Assembly (NCBI GenBank): GCA_003427395.1
Contig: BFEA01000110.1
Coordinates: 2,256,800 to 2,296,012, forward strand
Direction: 5' to 3'
Source: Chara braunii
Lineage: Eukaryota; Streptophyta; Charophyceae; Charales; Characeae
Length of the DNA: 39,213 bases
The notes beneath the pieces were generated by a model. That model was given only the letters and a program-made list of their open reading frames with translations, searched no databases and had not been told where the DNA came from. Below are positions 30,157 through 39,112 of the stretch, in pieces. A program made the translations under genes and the position numbers. The stretch's first letter is position 1; each line of letters opens with the position of its first letter.

Positions 30157-31020
30157 ATGAAGATAGACTCGGATCAGTTTATCCTGCCTAAAAAGAAAGA
30201 ATATATCTTGAAGATGTGTAAGGAATTCTCTGGTGCTTTCTCCTTTAATGATGAAGAGAGAGGGCGGTTGGACGTGGGCATGATCAAGATGGCCAAGATC
30301 TGGACGGTTGATCATGTTCCGTGGAATGATAGACCGACCAAGTATGCCCTAAAGGAAGAAGCGGAAGTAGTGAAGTACCTTGACAAGAAGATTGCATTTA
30401 ATGTTGTTGAACCTGCTGATGAACCGTATGCTAACCACTGGTTTTGTTTCTGGAAACCAGGGGGCAGGCTAAGATGGATACAGAATCTTCAGAAACTCAA
30501 TTCTGTGACGGTACTTGATGCAGGTAATCTTCCTAATGCTGATCTCCTCGCTGAATCATTTGCTGGTCGATGTATTTATTCCCTAGTTGACCTGTATTCT
30601 GACTATCATCAGTTCCCTATTGATCCCACTAGTCGACCCATGACTGTCATGCACACGCCGATGACTCAAATGTGCGTGGTACCTCAGGGCTGGACTAACG
30701 GGGTGGCAGTGGCTCAAAGGGATATGATCGAAGTCATGCAGGATATTTCTCCTGAAATAACCAGTCCCTACATTGATGATAATCCTGTAAAAGGACCCTT
30801 GTTAAGAGATGAAACTTTGGTCGCAGGGGGAGTCAGAAAGTTTGTCTGGGAACATGTTGAAGGAGTAAAGATGGTCATAGAAAGACGTCGGAAGTATAAT
30901 CTTACTGCCAGTGGGTCAAAGTCCCTTCTTTTCCAACCAGAAGTGATAATCTTGGGCTTCAGATGCTTCTCTAAGGGTAGGAGCCCAAATCCCAAGAAGA
31001 TAGACAAGATCTTGAAGTGA
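30157..31020 (+). pseudogene. pol: Ty3/gypsy reverse transcriptase domain
   Basis: The 287-codon frame resembles the RT of gypsy elements known from basidiomycetes. Features in order: FSFNDEERGRLD, VPWNDRPTKYAL, GGRLRWIQNLQKLNSVT, SLVDLYSDYHQF with the first catalytic Asp (about residue 145), VPQGWTNGVAVAQRDM, and YIDD at residues 205-208. All three catalytic Asp are present. The same frame is open upstream from 29995, apart from TAA 30142-30144, and the upstream part reads KYKPKGMKK, a usual pre-RT motif. TGA 31018-31020 ends this part; the reading continues in frame into RNase H. Confidence 0.9.
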
Positions 31021-31725
31021 TTTTTGCCTCTCAAAAGAGTGACAGATGTCAGGAGCTTCTTGGGAGTCTGTTAATTTTGAAGAATTTTTATTCCTCATTT
31101 TGCTGCCCTTGCAAAGCCTCTGAGAGAAATGGTAAGGCAAGGTGCTAACTTAGCATGGAATGAGAAAAGACAGGCTGCAGCAGAAACGCTGCAAGAAAAA
31201 CTAAGAGATGGTGGTGTAGTGTTGGGAGTATCTTATTATGATGATGAGGAGACAAGACCTTTCATCATTGAGGCGGATGGAGGACCAGTTGCTCTGGGTG
31301 GAGTACTTATTCAGAAATATGAGAATGGGAGGAAAAAACCTCTAAGATTTGAAAGCAGAACTCTCAATTCTACTGAAAGAGGCTACACTCAATTCGGAAA
31401 AGTGCTACTGTCAATTATCCATAGCCTCAGGTGTTCCAGGCACTACGTCTTGGAAAGGATATTCATCCTGAGGACTGATGCATCTGCTGTGATAGGTGTC
31501 ATTAAAAAGCATCAACAGGTAAGTCCAACAGTCAGCAGATGGATCGCTTTCATCTGGACATATAATTTTAAATTGAAAAAGATTCTCATTGAGAAAAACA
31601 GAGTGGATGACTTAAGCCGAATCGAGTGGCGAGAAGAAAAAGAAGATGTGAACGAAATGATTGAAGAATCTGCCTATGTTGATAATTTTCTTAATGAGAA
31701 AGATGATAAGGACTATGAGGTGTAA
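31021..31725 (+). pseudogene. pol: RNase H domain of the same pol
   Basis: It is in the RT frame, after TGA 31018. The connection region reads LPLKRVTDVRSFLGVC, with stops TAA 31072-31074 and TGA 31078-31080 in FIPHFAALAKPL, where TGA probably replaces Trp. RNase H motifs are FIIEADGGPVALGGVL (first Asp), NSTERGYTQFGK, LRTDASAVIG (second Asp) and RVDDLSRIEW (last Asp). The usual Glu of the second motif is not clearly retained. The frame ends at TAA 31723-31725 and continues in frame into the integrase linker. Confidence 0.85.
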
Positions 31726-32664
31726 TGCTCCTACAGGTGGAATCCATGGTCAGAGGAAAGAGACAGCAGGGGAAAGATCCCTAGTGCGTACATCTATGAG
31801 TCGATTCTAGGGAAAGAAGAAGATGATGAACCAAACGATTGGTATGCAAGAGTTAATGCAGCATCAGTGGCTGCTCACGAAATTGGAGAAAGTTCAGGTT
31901 CAAAGGAAGAAGAAGAAAGTGAAAAGAAGGAAGGAGAGATATTTTTCTTCTTTGAAGAATATGATGAAGATTATCAAGTGATTGACAGAAAGATGGAAAG
32001 GGAGCAGCTAAAAGAATATTATTGTAAAGATTCAAGGAAGAAATTCAGGCTAAAAAGAGGACATCTCTTTGTGGATGGTAAGGAAGGTCTACCTCCACTA
32101 AGAGTGGTCTGTGGTAAAGAGAGGCAGTTAGAGATAATTGTTGCCCTACATGAGGGGGGCGCTGGTGGCCACAGGGCTGCTGAGGCTACCTACTCCAAGA
32201 CTCTCAAACTCTACTTCTGGCCTGGCATGAGAGACATGATTTTCAGATACTGTAAATCATGTGTCTTATGTCAGAAGAGGTCTACCACAAGGATGATTGA
32301 ACCCCTATTCCCTACAATCCTGGTAGAGCCAGGTAGTAAAGTCCATCTAGATCTCATCATTATGCCTCCAGGAAAGGGTGGGATGAGATACATACTAAAC
32401 AGGAGAGAGAATTTTTCTGGATACGTTGAGGGAAAAACTCTGAAAAGGAAGACAACCGAGCAAGTGGCTGATTTGATAGAGGAAGTTTATCTCAGATATC
32501 CTTTTATCAGAGAATTTGTCTCAGACAGAGGATCAGAGTTCAGAAATGAGGTTGTTAGAAGAGTTACACTCAGATTGGTTGTCAGAATTCGGTATGTGAC
32601 TACTTACCATCCTCAAGCGAATGCACCTGTTGAAAGAGGCCACAAAACTCTGAAAGATTCATAG
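31726..32664 (+). pseudogene. pol: Integrase: zinc domain and DDE catalytic core
   Basis: It is in the same frame as RT. A charged linker rich in Glu precedes an HHCC-like zinc domain, with His in LHEGGAGGHRAA and Cys in CKSCVLCQKR. The catalytic core follows: VHLDLIIMPPGKGG (first Asp), EFVSDRGSEFRNE (second Asp) and NAPVERGHKTL (Glu), so the DDE triad appears complete. The segment from the first in-frame ATG (31867) spans 265 codons to TAG 32662-32664. Integrase would insert cDNA at new sites. Later stops truncate its C-terminal part here. Confidence 0.88.
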
Positions 32665-33258
32665 GCCAAGTTGTGTGAAGGGAAACTCAGTAACTAGCCA
32701 AAGGTGTTAAGAGTTGTTGTATATGCTGATAATATAACAGTCAAGAGGACTACTGATTATGCACATTTTACTCTGTGGTACGACCGATATGCTACATTGC
32801 CTATTGAGAGTATTGTCAAGACCCGGTCAAGTCAAGAAAGTGACAGAGATTATTCTATTTCAGAACTCCTTCAGATTAGAATGAAGCATATATCTGAAGT
32901 TGATCAGGCAGTGATGGATGCAGCAGAGAGAATGACATCCAGCAGACTATCGGATCAAGAAAGATGAAACAAGAAAAGGTATATAAGAAAAGAGAAATTG
33001 AAGATTGGAGATGTTGTTCTTCTGTTTGACAGTTCTCTTGAGATGCAATCGACTAAAAGGTTGGAGCCTAGATGGCTTGGTCCTTACATAATCACAAGAG
33101 AAGCAGAAGGTTAGGTTTATGAGATCTCATAAATGGATGGATATAGGGTTCATGACATGGTATCAGGGTCAAGACTTCGTAAGTTCATCTACAGAGACCC
33201 TGACTTGATCCCTACAGTGACTCCAAGGAGAGGAAAGAGAAGTCAATCATCCAAGTAA
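32665..33258 (+). pseudogene. pol: C-terminal part of integrase / pol tail
   Basis: It continues the integrase frame. Readable motifs are VVVYADNITVKRTTDYAHF (the end of the core in this lineage), GDVVLLFDSSLE and PRWLGPYIITRE (the GPY/F-type module), and RVHDMVSGSRLRKF. Interruptions are TAG 32695-32697, TGA 32965-32967, TAG 33112-33114 and TAA 33130-33132, with a terminal TAA 33256-33258. No frameshift is needed across the whole stretch. No chromodomain was recognised. Confidence 0.75.
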
Positions 33259-33660
33259 GCGAACGGTCATAGAGAACTGAGAAAGAGTACAGTAAGACAC
33301 TGAGACATTGAGGCTCAGTTATCAGCAGACAATGATTATTCTTGCATAGTCAATTCAACATTTCAGTTTCAGTATTTCAATTTCGGTACTTCAGTTTCAG
33401 CATCTCAGTTTCAAAATTTCAGTTTTCAGCAAGTCATTTCATTATCTATTTCAACAAGCAACTAAGTTAAGGAGACTATATCTTTGATGTTGTGCTGCAG
33501 TCGTTCCATGAGTGTCAAATTCTGAGAGTGGGGAATAACTGTGAGTACAGTTCTGGGAGCATTGACACAGTGTCAAGATCTGAGAAACTCATGGCTGTGG
33601 CACATCAAATGATATAAGCAGTATTATTCTTATAATAAAGAGAAAGCATGATGGGCATAA
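33259..33660. other. Element 3' untranslated region
   Basis: TTTCAGTTTCAG-like repeats (33355-33430) recall the CAATCAG tracts at 22.7-23.5 kb. Two short purine runs (near 33522-33532 and 33637-33646) could act as polypurine tracts, but neither is followed by a recognisable LTR. Confidence 0.4.
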
Positions 33661-34060
33661 ATAAGTTCAGTTCTGTCTGACTGAAAGTTATCAGCAGGAG
33701 GATTTCGTGTCTCTGACTAAGTTGTTCATCCAAGAGATTCAGATGAAGGCAGACATAAAGAAGTTCAACTTTACTTGACTGAGAGTGGTCAGTAGAGGGA
33801 CTTCGTGCTTCTTGGCTAAGGGTCTGTCTTCACTCAGATGAGGGAAGGGACCTCTCTGAGATCAGAGTTTCAGTATTTCCTTGAGACTGACGGGACGTCT
33901 CTTGGAAAAGAGAAATCCCAGTTGAGGGAAGGGACCTCTCTGGGGCTAGCACTAAGTTTTTGCTTGTGACTGAAGGGAGGTCTCTTGCAAATTCTTAGTG
34001 TTGGCTAGCATGTTATTGTTCAGTGCCTCTTGAGACTGACGGGACGTCTCTTGAAAGATG
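33661..34060. repeat. Degenerate tandem repeats with small hairpins
   Basis: A ~100-bp unit is repeated imperfectly (about 33663-33752 and 33768-33850); both contain GACTGA(A/G)AGT and a CTTCGTG/TTTCGTG block. Next come two copies of TGAGGGAAGGGACCTCTCTG (near 33838 and 33920) and three of TGACTGACGGGACGTCTC type (near 33881, 33963 and 34031). The last form GAGAC/GTCTC hairpins at 33883-33887/33897-33901 and 34032-34036/34046-34050. Confidence 0.7.
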
Positions 34061-34159
34061 TTTGTTCTGTTATGGGGCGTGGGCAGTCTGCTTGTGGGTT
34101 ATGATATGCTTGCCTGACTGTCTGTGTCTGGGTTTTTTTTCTCTAACCTAAGGATGCGT

Positions 34160-34510
34160 TGATTGCCGGGGCCAACCAGAGCCTTACCGCAGTAGGTTGC
34201 AATCTGGTGAGGTCATCAGGTCCCCGACGCAAGTGTCGAATTCCGTAGTCAGCCGAGGCTAAGACTCCGGGAGTCTAGCCTATGAGGCTGAAAGGGGTCA
34301 GCTGGAACCCTACCGCAGTCAGAGGATGCAATCCAGTGAGGTTAGCCAGAGCCTAGAACTGTGGTTAGACCGGGTCCCACGTTCAAAAATCTGGGCGGGG
34401 TAGCCAGCGCCCTTGGCCAAAAACTAGTTGGTGAGCCGGTCCCTGACCGCAGTGGTCAAATCCGGGTTCGGGACAGTTTGACAGACGGGACGTCTACTGT
34501 CATAGGGTGA
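34160..34510. repeat. ACCGCAGT hairpin repeats
   Basis: ACCGCAGT occurs three times, each inside a different pair of complementary arms: CCAGA/TCTGG (34176-34180/34203-34207), CTGGA/TCCAG (34302-34306/34332-34336) and GTCCC/GGGAC (34439-34443/34470-34474). GACTC-CGG-GAGTC (34263-34275) and TGACA/TGTCA (34479-34483/34498-34502) around GACGGGACGTC are further hairpins. The B-box-like GGTCAAATCC at 34454-34463 is probably coincidental. Confidence 0.65.
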
Positions 34511-34848
34511 CCAGACCCTCTATAGTCTGGGTATCCCGGCGAGAGTGTCAAAGGGCTGTCATACTCGAGTAGTGGGTATGATTGGTCCTGACCTGGAGGC
34601 AGGTTAAAGAGGCTGTCAAGACAAGTGGTTTGACTAATCCTGGCCTGAAGCGGGCCGAATGAACCATTGACAAAGTAACACAATCACAGTGACACGCAAT
34701 GACAACAGATATACAAAGACCAAGTAACGCACGCATATTCATTGATACAGACACACATATGACATTTTACGCAACGGTACAAGGAGACACGTACCCATGG
34801 AAAATGTGAGATAGAGAAAGGGAGTTGAAGAGAAAGAGGGACGAGATG
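34511..34848. other. Unassigned spacer
   Basis: Nothing was recognised apart from a CA-rich stretch (34680-34760). Confidence 0.4.
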
Positions 34849-34853
34849 CGTAC

Positions 34854-34960
34854 CTGATACATGAGAAGATGTCAGCTATGATGTTGACAGGCATATACAT
34901 TGGTCTTCAACTTCGATGTGATCCTACTGCATGAAAGTAGATAAGGCATAGATAGGCCGA
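34854..34960 (-). other. Exon-like module X, copy 2
   Basis: On the minus strand it resembles 14730-14835. It keeps K-T-N-V-Y, Q-H-H-S and M-Y-Q ending at a donor-like TCAG|GTACGC. A stop codon now lies between Q-H-H-S and L-L-M-Y-Q, so this copy is a pseudo-exon if the reading is right. Downstream intron-like DNA is again CT-rich on the minus strand. Confidence 0.5.
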
Positions 34961-35194
34961 GTAGTGGAGGAGGAGCGCCAGACAAAAAGGGGCGCCAGAC
35001 AAAGAGCGGCGACTTTGGGTACTGTGATGGTGTGGCTTGCGGGCTTAAACATTGGCTCATTACTTCTTTATATTGTTCTATTTCGAAGGACACTCACTGC
35101 ATTTGTACTCTTTGCACGTACACGACCACTTAAACAATCTGTGTGATTTCGCAACTTGGTTTTCTGTATTTTATTCACAATCATATTCCTTATA

Positions 35195-35199
<5 letters not shown>

Positions 35200-35237
<38 letters not shown>
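35200..35237. repeat. (ATT)n microsatellite
   Basis: Pure ATT triplets followed by AATTGATTATTAAAG. Like the tracts near 14.2 kb, it sits upstream of exon module X as read on the minus strand. Confidence 0.95.
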
Positions 35238-35239
<2 letters not shown>

Positions 35240-35319
35240 TGATTATTAAAGTATTTGTGATTATTTTGAGCATCAAGGGTCAGGAAGAAGAGGAAATAGG
35301 GCGCTGTGAAGGAAAAAAA

Positions 35320-35386
35320 GACACCGTCACCATGTGGTAGTGTCTACCTCCTCCATCCTTCTCCTTTCTCCCTTGATCTGGACTGC
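35320..35386 (+). repeat. Direct repeat with 25-nt hairpin, copy 1
   Basis: A 25-nt imperfect hairpin (35320-35344, arms GACACCGTCAC and GTGGTAGTGTC) is followed by a CTCCTCCATCCTTCTCC-type pyrimidine stretch ending TTGATCT. The whole block is repeated at 35543-35609. Confidence 0.75.
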
Positions 35387-35542
35387 CTTTCTTCTCTTCT
35401 TCATGTTTATCCAAGGTTGTTATTGTGATTATTGTTGACAGTCATATTCATACGCACGATCCTGCGATTCATTGATTGATTGATGTCAAAGGAAGTGAGA
35501 AAGATCAGATGTGAGGAGATGTAGGGTAATTAAGAGGAGAGC

Positions 35543-35609
35543 GACATTGTCACCGTGTGATGGTGCCTGGCTCCTCCATCCTTCTCCATTCTCCCTTGAT
35601 CTAACCCCT
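35543..35609 (+). repeat. Direct repeat with 25-nt hairpin, copy 2
   Basis: The same layout as copy 1. The hairpin at 35543-35567 has the stem changed at several places, with three consecutive G-T pairs (positions 5-7 of the stem) keeping it foldable as RNA. The pyrimidine stretch after it is almost identical to copy 1. Confidence 0.75.
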
Positions 35610-35629
35610 CACTTCCTATTGTTTTCACA

Positions 35630-35771
35630 GAACTATCCGAAATGATATGATATCTTTGAATGGAATGTCTACTCTGTGGAAGACGAATGTTCAGACGATA
35701 TAACAAAGTTGAGCGATTGTGGGATCTCTGCCGGAGTTCAAGAGGAACTCTGGAGGCAGGGAACCTTAAGG
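35630..35771 (+). other. Exon-like module Z, copy 2
   Basis: An acceptor-like TATTGTTTTCACAG ends at 35630 and a donor-like TTAAG|GTACAC lies at about 35771. From 35652 one frame is open across the block and contains SVEDECSDD and SDCGISAGVQEELWRQG. The second half resembles 8690-8745 on the minus strand. The family is not recognised. The paired splice-like signals and a second copy favour a real exon or an exon-bearing repeat. Confidence 0.5.
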
Positions 35772-35985
35772 TACACATGCTTCATTCTTTTCCCGTATAC
35801 CCTTAGAGGCTACGCTCTTCTATTGAACTGCTATTATGATTGTACGATACACTGTTTATGGCTTTCTTCATGACTAAAGTATCAAAAGCAAAAGGGGTAT
35901 ATGATTGAAATCAGAACCTGCCTGATGTCAGAAAAAAACTAAGAAGAACCGAAAAGGAACCTAGTCTGCTTGGCTCTGAAACATA
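35772..35985. other. Unassigned spacer
   Basis: No feature was recognised. Confidence 0.4.
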
Positions 35986-35987
35986 GG

Positions 35988-37280
35988 GCAGTATGATGGG
36001 GACTCCCGAGGGGTCGTCACACTGCTTGTATGAGTTAACTAAGACGGATGACGGGATACTCGTCGTGCGAAGTTATCCTGCCATTCGTCCGACTAAAGTA
36101 ACAAATTGATGTAATGTCTGCTTGATTTCGACGTTTGTAACGGGAGACTGCCGTTCAGCTTTCTCATTGCCTTACATGCTAGGTCTAGCAAAATGATCTG
36201 GTACTCCCGTGGGGTACATTTCTTCAGACAACTGACAAAAGCGAAAGTAACGAGAGGCTCCCGCGAGGCTCTCCTATCACCGATCCAACCAAGCTGGGAA
36301 AAAAATTGAGTACTCCCAGGTACTCGAACCCCTAAGTTTGGGTTGATTTGTCCGACTTCCCGTGGGAGTCAATATACCTTTTGTTCATTTATGGTGCATA
36401 GGCCAGTTAGGTGAACTGTCAGGACAACTCAACCAAGAGTTGTTTTGATTAATCTCCTACGGATCAAATTGGTAATAGGATGACTCTCGGGAGGGTTATC
36501 CTAATACTTGTTTGTTCTGGGGATCGACTAACTAGGGGAAGAAGTGAGGCGATTATGTTTGAACAAGTAAACGGATACTCCCGGGTGAGTAACCTTACGA
36601 CTTGTTCAGGTATGACTAATGAATGATATAAATAAGTACTAATGATCCATCTGTTTAACATTAAAGCAGGACATGGGAGACTTCCGTGGGGTCATCCTAT
36701 TGCTTGTTTAACTCTATCTTAACAGGTCTAATAAGATACTCCAGCAAAGGGAGAATCTAGTGTTTGCTTGAGTCCGCTAACATAATCCTAGCTCGTTCGA
36801 CTCTGAGGAAGTAGTAAGGTGACTCCCGTACGGTCATCTTATTACACCTTTTGAGGATAGACTGAGCTCTGACCAAAGAGTGATAGGAGACTTTCGTGAA
36901 TCCCCTCTATTACTATTCCGTACTAACACCTGAATCTGGATTGTTTTTCTGAATGTTGGGTCAAATGTTGAGACGATTCAACATAGGCCTCCTAGTTACT
37001 TGTTGTAACTAATAAAGGGATACTCCCGGGTGAGTTATCCGATCGCTTGCACCAGATTGCATGAACTGCTTGGTTGTGTGAGAGCTGTATGAACTCTGAA
37101 GGATGACTCAGTGTTCCCGTGGGACGACTCGACTACTTTTTTTGACTAACCGACTATTTGGAATTTATCAAGTAGTGGAAAATTCCTGGGTGAATCAACC
37201 CACTGCTTGCGCATGTCAGGACAAGAAGAAGAAAAAGGGAAAAGGGGAGTGCTCCAGCGGGGCGACTCCAAAGATTCTTT
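35988..37280. repeat. Array of about 15 hairpin units with ACTCCCG...GGGT loops
   Basis: A core such as GACTCCCGTGGGGTC recurs every 50-100 bp. Flanking stems differ between units yet pair: 35988-35992/36021-36025, 36045-36051/36085-36091 with inner 36054-36058/36074-36078, 36252-36256/36269-36273, 36308-36313/36320-36325, 36476-36481/36498-36503, 36561-36568/36600-36607 (8 bp), 36664-36668/36701-36705, 36811-36824/36832-36845 (14 pairs, three G-T), 36879-36886/36907-36914 (one G-T), 37018-37022/37036-37040 and 37169-37178/37200-37209 (10 pairs, one G-T). It ends about 370 bp before an LTR-like repeat. No known family was recognised. Confidence 0.8.
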
Positions 37281-37650
37281 AAAAAGGAACGTAAAATAAG
37301 GCGAATACCGCGGGAAAAAGGAATTAGAGAAAGAAGACACCCCATGTAGCCACGGTTCATTGGAGAAACCGCCACTGGCTTGAGTTGATCTCGGTCAGAC
37401 TACCGCATAAGCACTAGAGGTTGTACTTATCCACAAGAGAGAAAATGCGAGGACTGAGAGTAGGGGAAATGTGAATTTCCCTGCAGCAACTTAGGACATA
37501 ATGAAAGAGACTCCTTGAAACGAAAGGAAAAGGGGTGCCAAACGACTTAAGGTAGGGAGAAATTAGGGGTTAGACTTTGGGGTGTTGATCCCAGAAGTCA
37601 CACAACTTGATCTAAGGGCTTGACCCTTAGATATCAAAATGTGGGAAATC
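37281..37650. other. Spacer with one perfect hairpin
   Basis: No gene. ATCTAAGGG/CCCTTAGAT (37610-37618/37624-37632) forms a 9-bp stem with a 5-nt loop just before the purine tract and LTR-like repeat. Confidence 0.55.
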
Positions 37651-37659
37651 AAGTGGGAG
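37651..37659 (+). promoter_or_regulatory. Candidate polypurine tract
   Basis: AAGTGGGAG directly precedes TGTTG, the inferred LTR start. This arrangement is typical of the plus-strand primer site at the 3' end of LTR retrotransposons. If right, the following LTR is a 3' LTR and the DNA upstream is element interior. Confidence 0.45.
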
Positions 37660-38669
37660 TGTTGAATCCTTGTTGACCTATGTGTGTGCAGGTCCGGGTT
37701 TTGATCTACTGCAATTGAAGGAGAAGTCCTACAAAAAGGACTCAACTTTTCTGTTATCACTCGATAACAGGTCGGTCGTTGCCGATTCAATTTTTCCGCC
37801 AGGACTTGATACCCACATTTAAAATCAAACCCTATGGTCAGTAAAACTGTCACCTTTGGTCATTGCCTAAATGGTCCTGGTCTTTCTCAAGGGTCCTTTG
37901 AAGAAAAGTGAGGGGACCGGGTTTAAGTCTCAGGAAAGATAAAGCTGTCAGACATGGTTTGGGGAGTGAGGGACAACGTCAATGATTTATGGTTGACGTC
38001 GTTAGTGCATGGCAGGCGAACTGTTTTTGCATTATGCTGTGCAAGTCTGTCTTGTGCATGGTTTGGATTGGACTAGGATTGACATCGTGAAGAGTCTGGA
38101 CACTCAGCACTTGTGAAAGTGGGAAGGGTTCCCAGTGGTAATGCCTGGATATTCATAATCAGTCTTATATAACTTCTATGTTATCTGATGATCGGTCATA
38201 CATTGAGTAAAATAAAATATAGTGACAAGGTTTTGTTTTAATATGTTGATCATAGAGGTTAGAACGAGAAAGTGTTTTGAGAACAAAAGCGGAAATAGAC
38301 GACCATCTCAAAGTTCGACCTGAATATGTAACGGGTCAGTCCTTAGCGTTTTACCGCGCGTACCCCATATTATGCTACAGCGATCGAGCAAACGCCTTCG
38401 GCAGACCTACCTCTACTCAGACATGTAAAAGCCTTCGCACGTGGGCCGGTAGCTCAGCAGAGATACACCTACCGAAGGGTGGTGACAGCCCCTTGGGTAG
38501 AGGTAAGTTGTACCTCGCGCCGCCCTGACCTGTCGTGGGGCGTCGTTAGAGGTATAGCCGGCGCGCACGGTCGGAGTGGTGACTTGTTGTTTCTTCGAAA
38601 ATAAATCCTGCGTGACACGACCGTGCAGTTCAGCGCTCCCAGCAGGGTGCGGGACCACCGTGCGCGACA
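37660..38669 (+). mobile_element. LTR-like repeat, plus strand
   Basis: It starts TGTTGAATCC after a purine tract and ends GTGCGCGACA. The last ~320 bp align with the minus-strand repeat at 5415-5070. It contains AATAAATCCTGCGTGACA near 38602-38618, as in the inferred LTR end at 24.6 kb. A TATATAA-like box lies near 38165-38171 and a perfect hairpin CTGTTATC/GATAACAG at 37751-37758/37763-37770 near its start. No primer site follows its end, which fits a 3' or solo LTR. It is too unlike the 24.6 kb LTR end to be its recent partner. Confidence 0.55.
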
Positions 38670-38810
38670 CCGCTCCATCTCATTGCATGTCTAAGGGAAG
38701 AAGAGCAAAGAAACCAATTCCCAATTTCCATCATTAACTCAGTCTCCACAAAAACAGACAAAGACAAATCCTCTGCAAATAACATTTGGGTTAGCATGCC
38801 CCACAATCAA
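38670..38810. other. Short unassigned spacer
   Basis: Nothing was recognised. Confidence 0.4.
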
Positions 38811-38814
38811 AAGG

Positions 38815-39112
38815 GAGAGCAGCGGAGGGGGGAGGAGCAGAGGAGGGGAGGGGGGAAGCGGTGGAAAGGGGAGCGGAGGAAGGGAAGCAGAGGAGGGGAG
38901 GAGGGGAGCGGAGGAAGGGAGGAGGGAGGGGGGAGGGGAGCGACGCAGGGGGGCCAACGGAGGGGGCAGTGCGAGAGGGAGGGTGGTGGCGGGGAGAGCA
39001 GTGATAGAGGGGGGAGGAGCGACGGAGGGGGAGGAACGATGGAGGGGAGAGGAGCGTCGGAGGAGCGCCGGAGGGGAGAGGAGGGGCGGAAGAAGGAGGA
39101 GGAGTGGCGGAC
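38815..39112 (+). repeat. G-rich purine minisatellite
   Basis: Degenerate units of GGAGGGGAGCGGAGG type cover about 300 bp. Several runs of four or more G lie close together, so G-quadruplexes are possible. The next ~100 bp to the window end is C-rich on the same strand and could pair with it. Long open frames on the minus strand (Pro/Ser/Leu-rich) are artefacts of the repeat. Confidence 0.9.

Noticed and set aside
30142-33258. Variant genetic code as explanation of in-frame stops in pol
   Set aside because: All three stop codons interrupt the frame, and F1/F2 frames end at TAA, TAG and TGA in places consistent with normal termination.
34430-34480. Possible tRNA or SINE B-box (GGTCAAATCC)
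   Set aside because: No A-box at suitable distance, and the segment is one of the ACCGCAGT hairpin repeats.
36300-36335. GGTTCGAG-like B-box on the minus strand
   Set aside because: It lies inside a hairpin unit (36308-36325) whose sequence is explained by the array core.
35988-37280. CRISPR array or integron-like attC array
   Set aside because: Unit spacing is irregular, there is no integrase gene of that type, no gene cassettes lie between units, and the context is eukaryotic.
24600-38669. Single 14-kb element bounded by the LTR ends at 24684 and 38669
   Set aside because: The two LTR ends share only short motifs; partner LTRs of one insertion should be far more alike. Exon-like modules and other repeats also lie between 34.8 and 35.8 kb.
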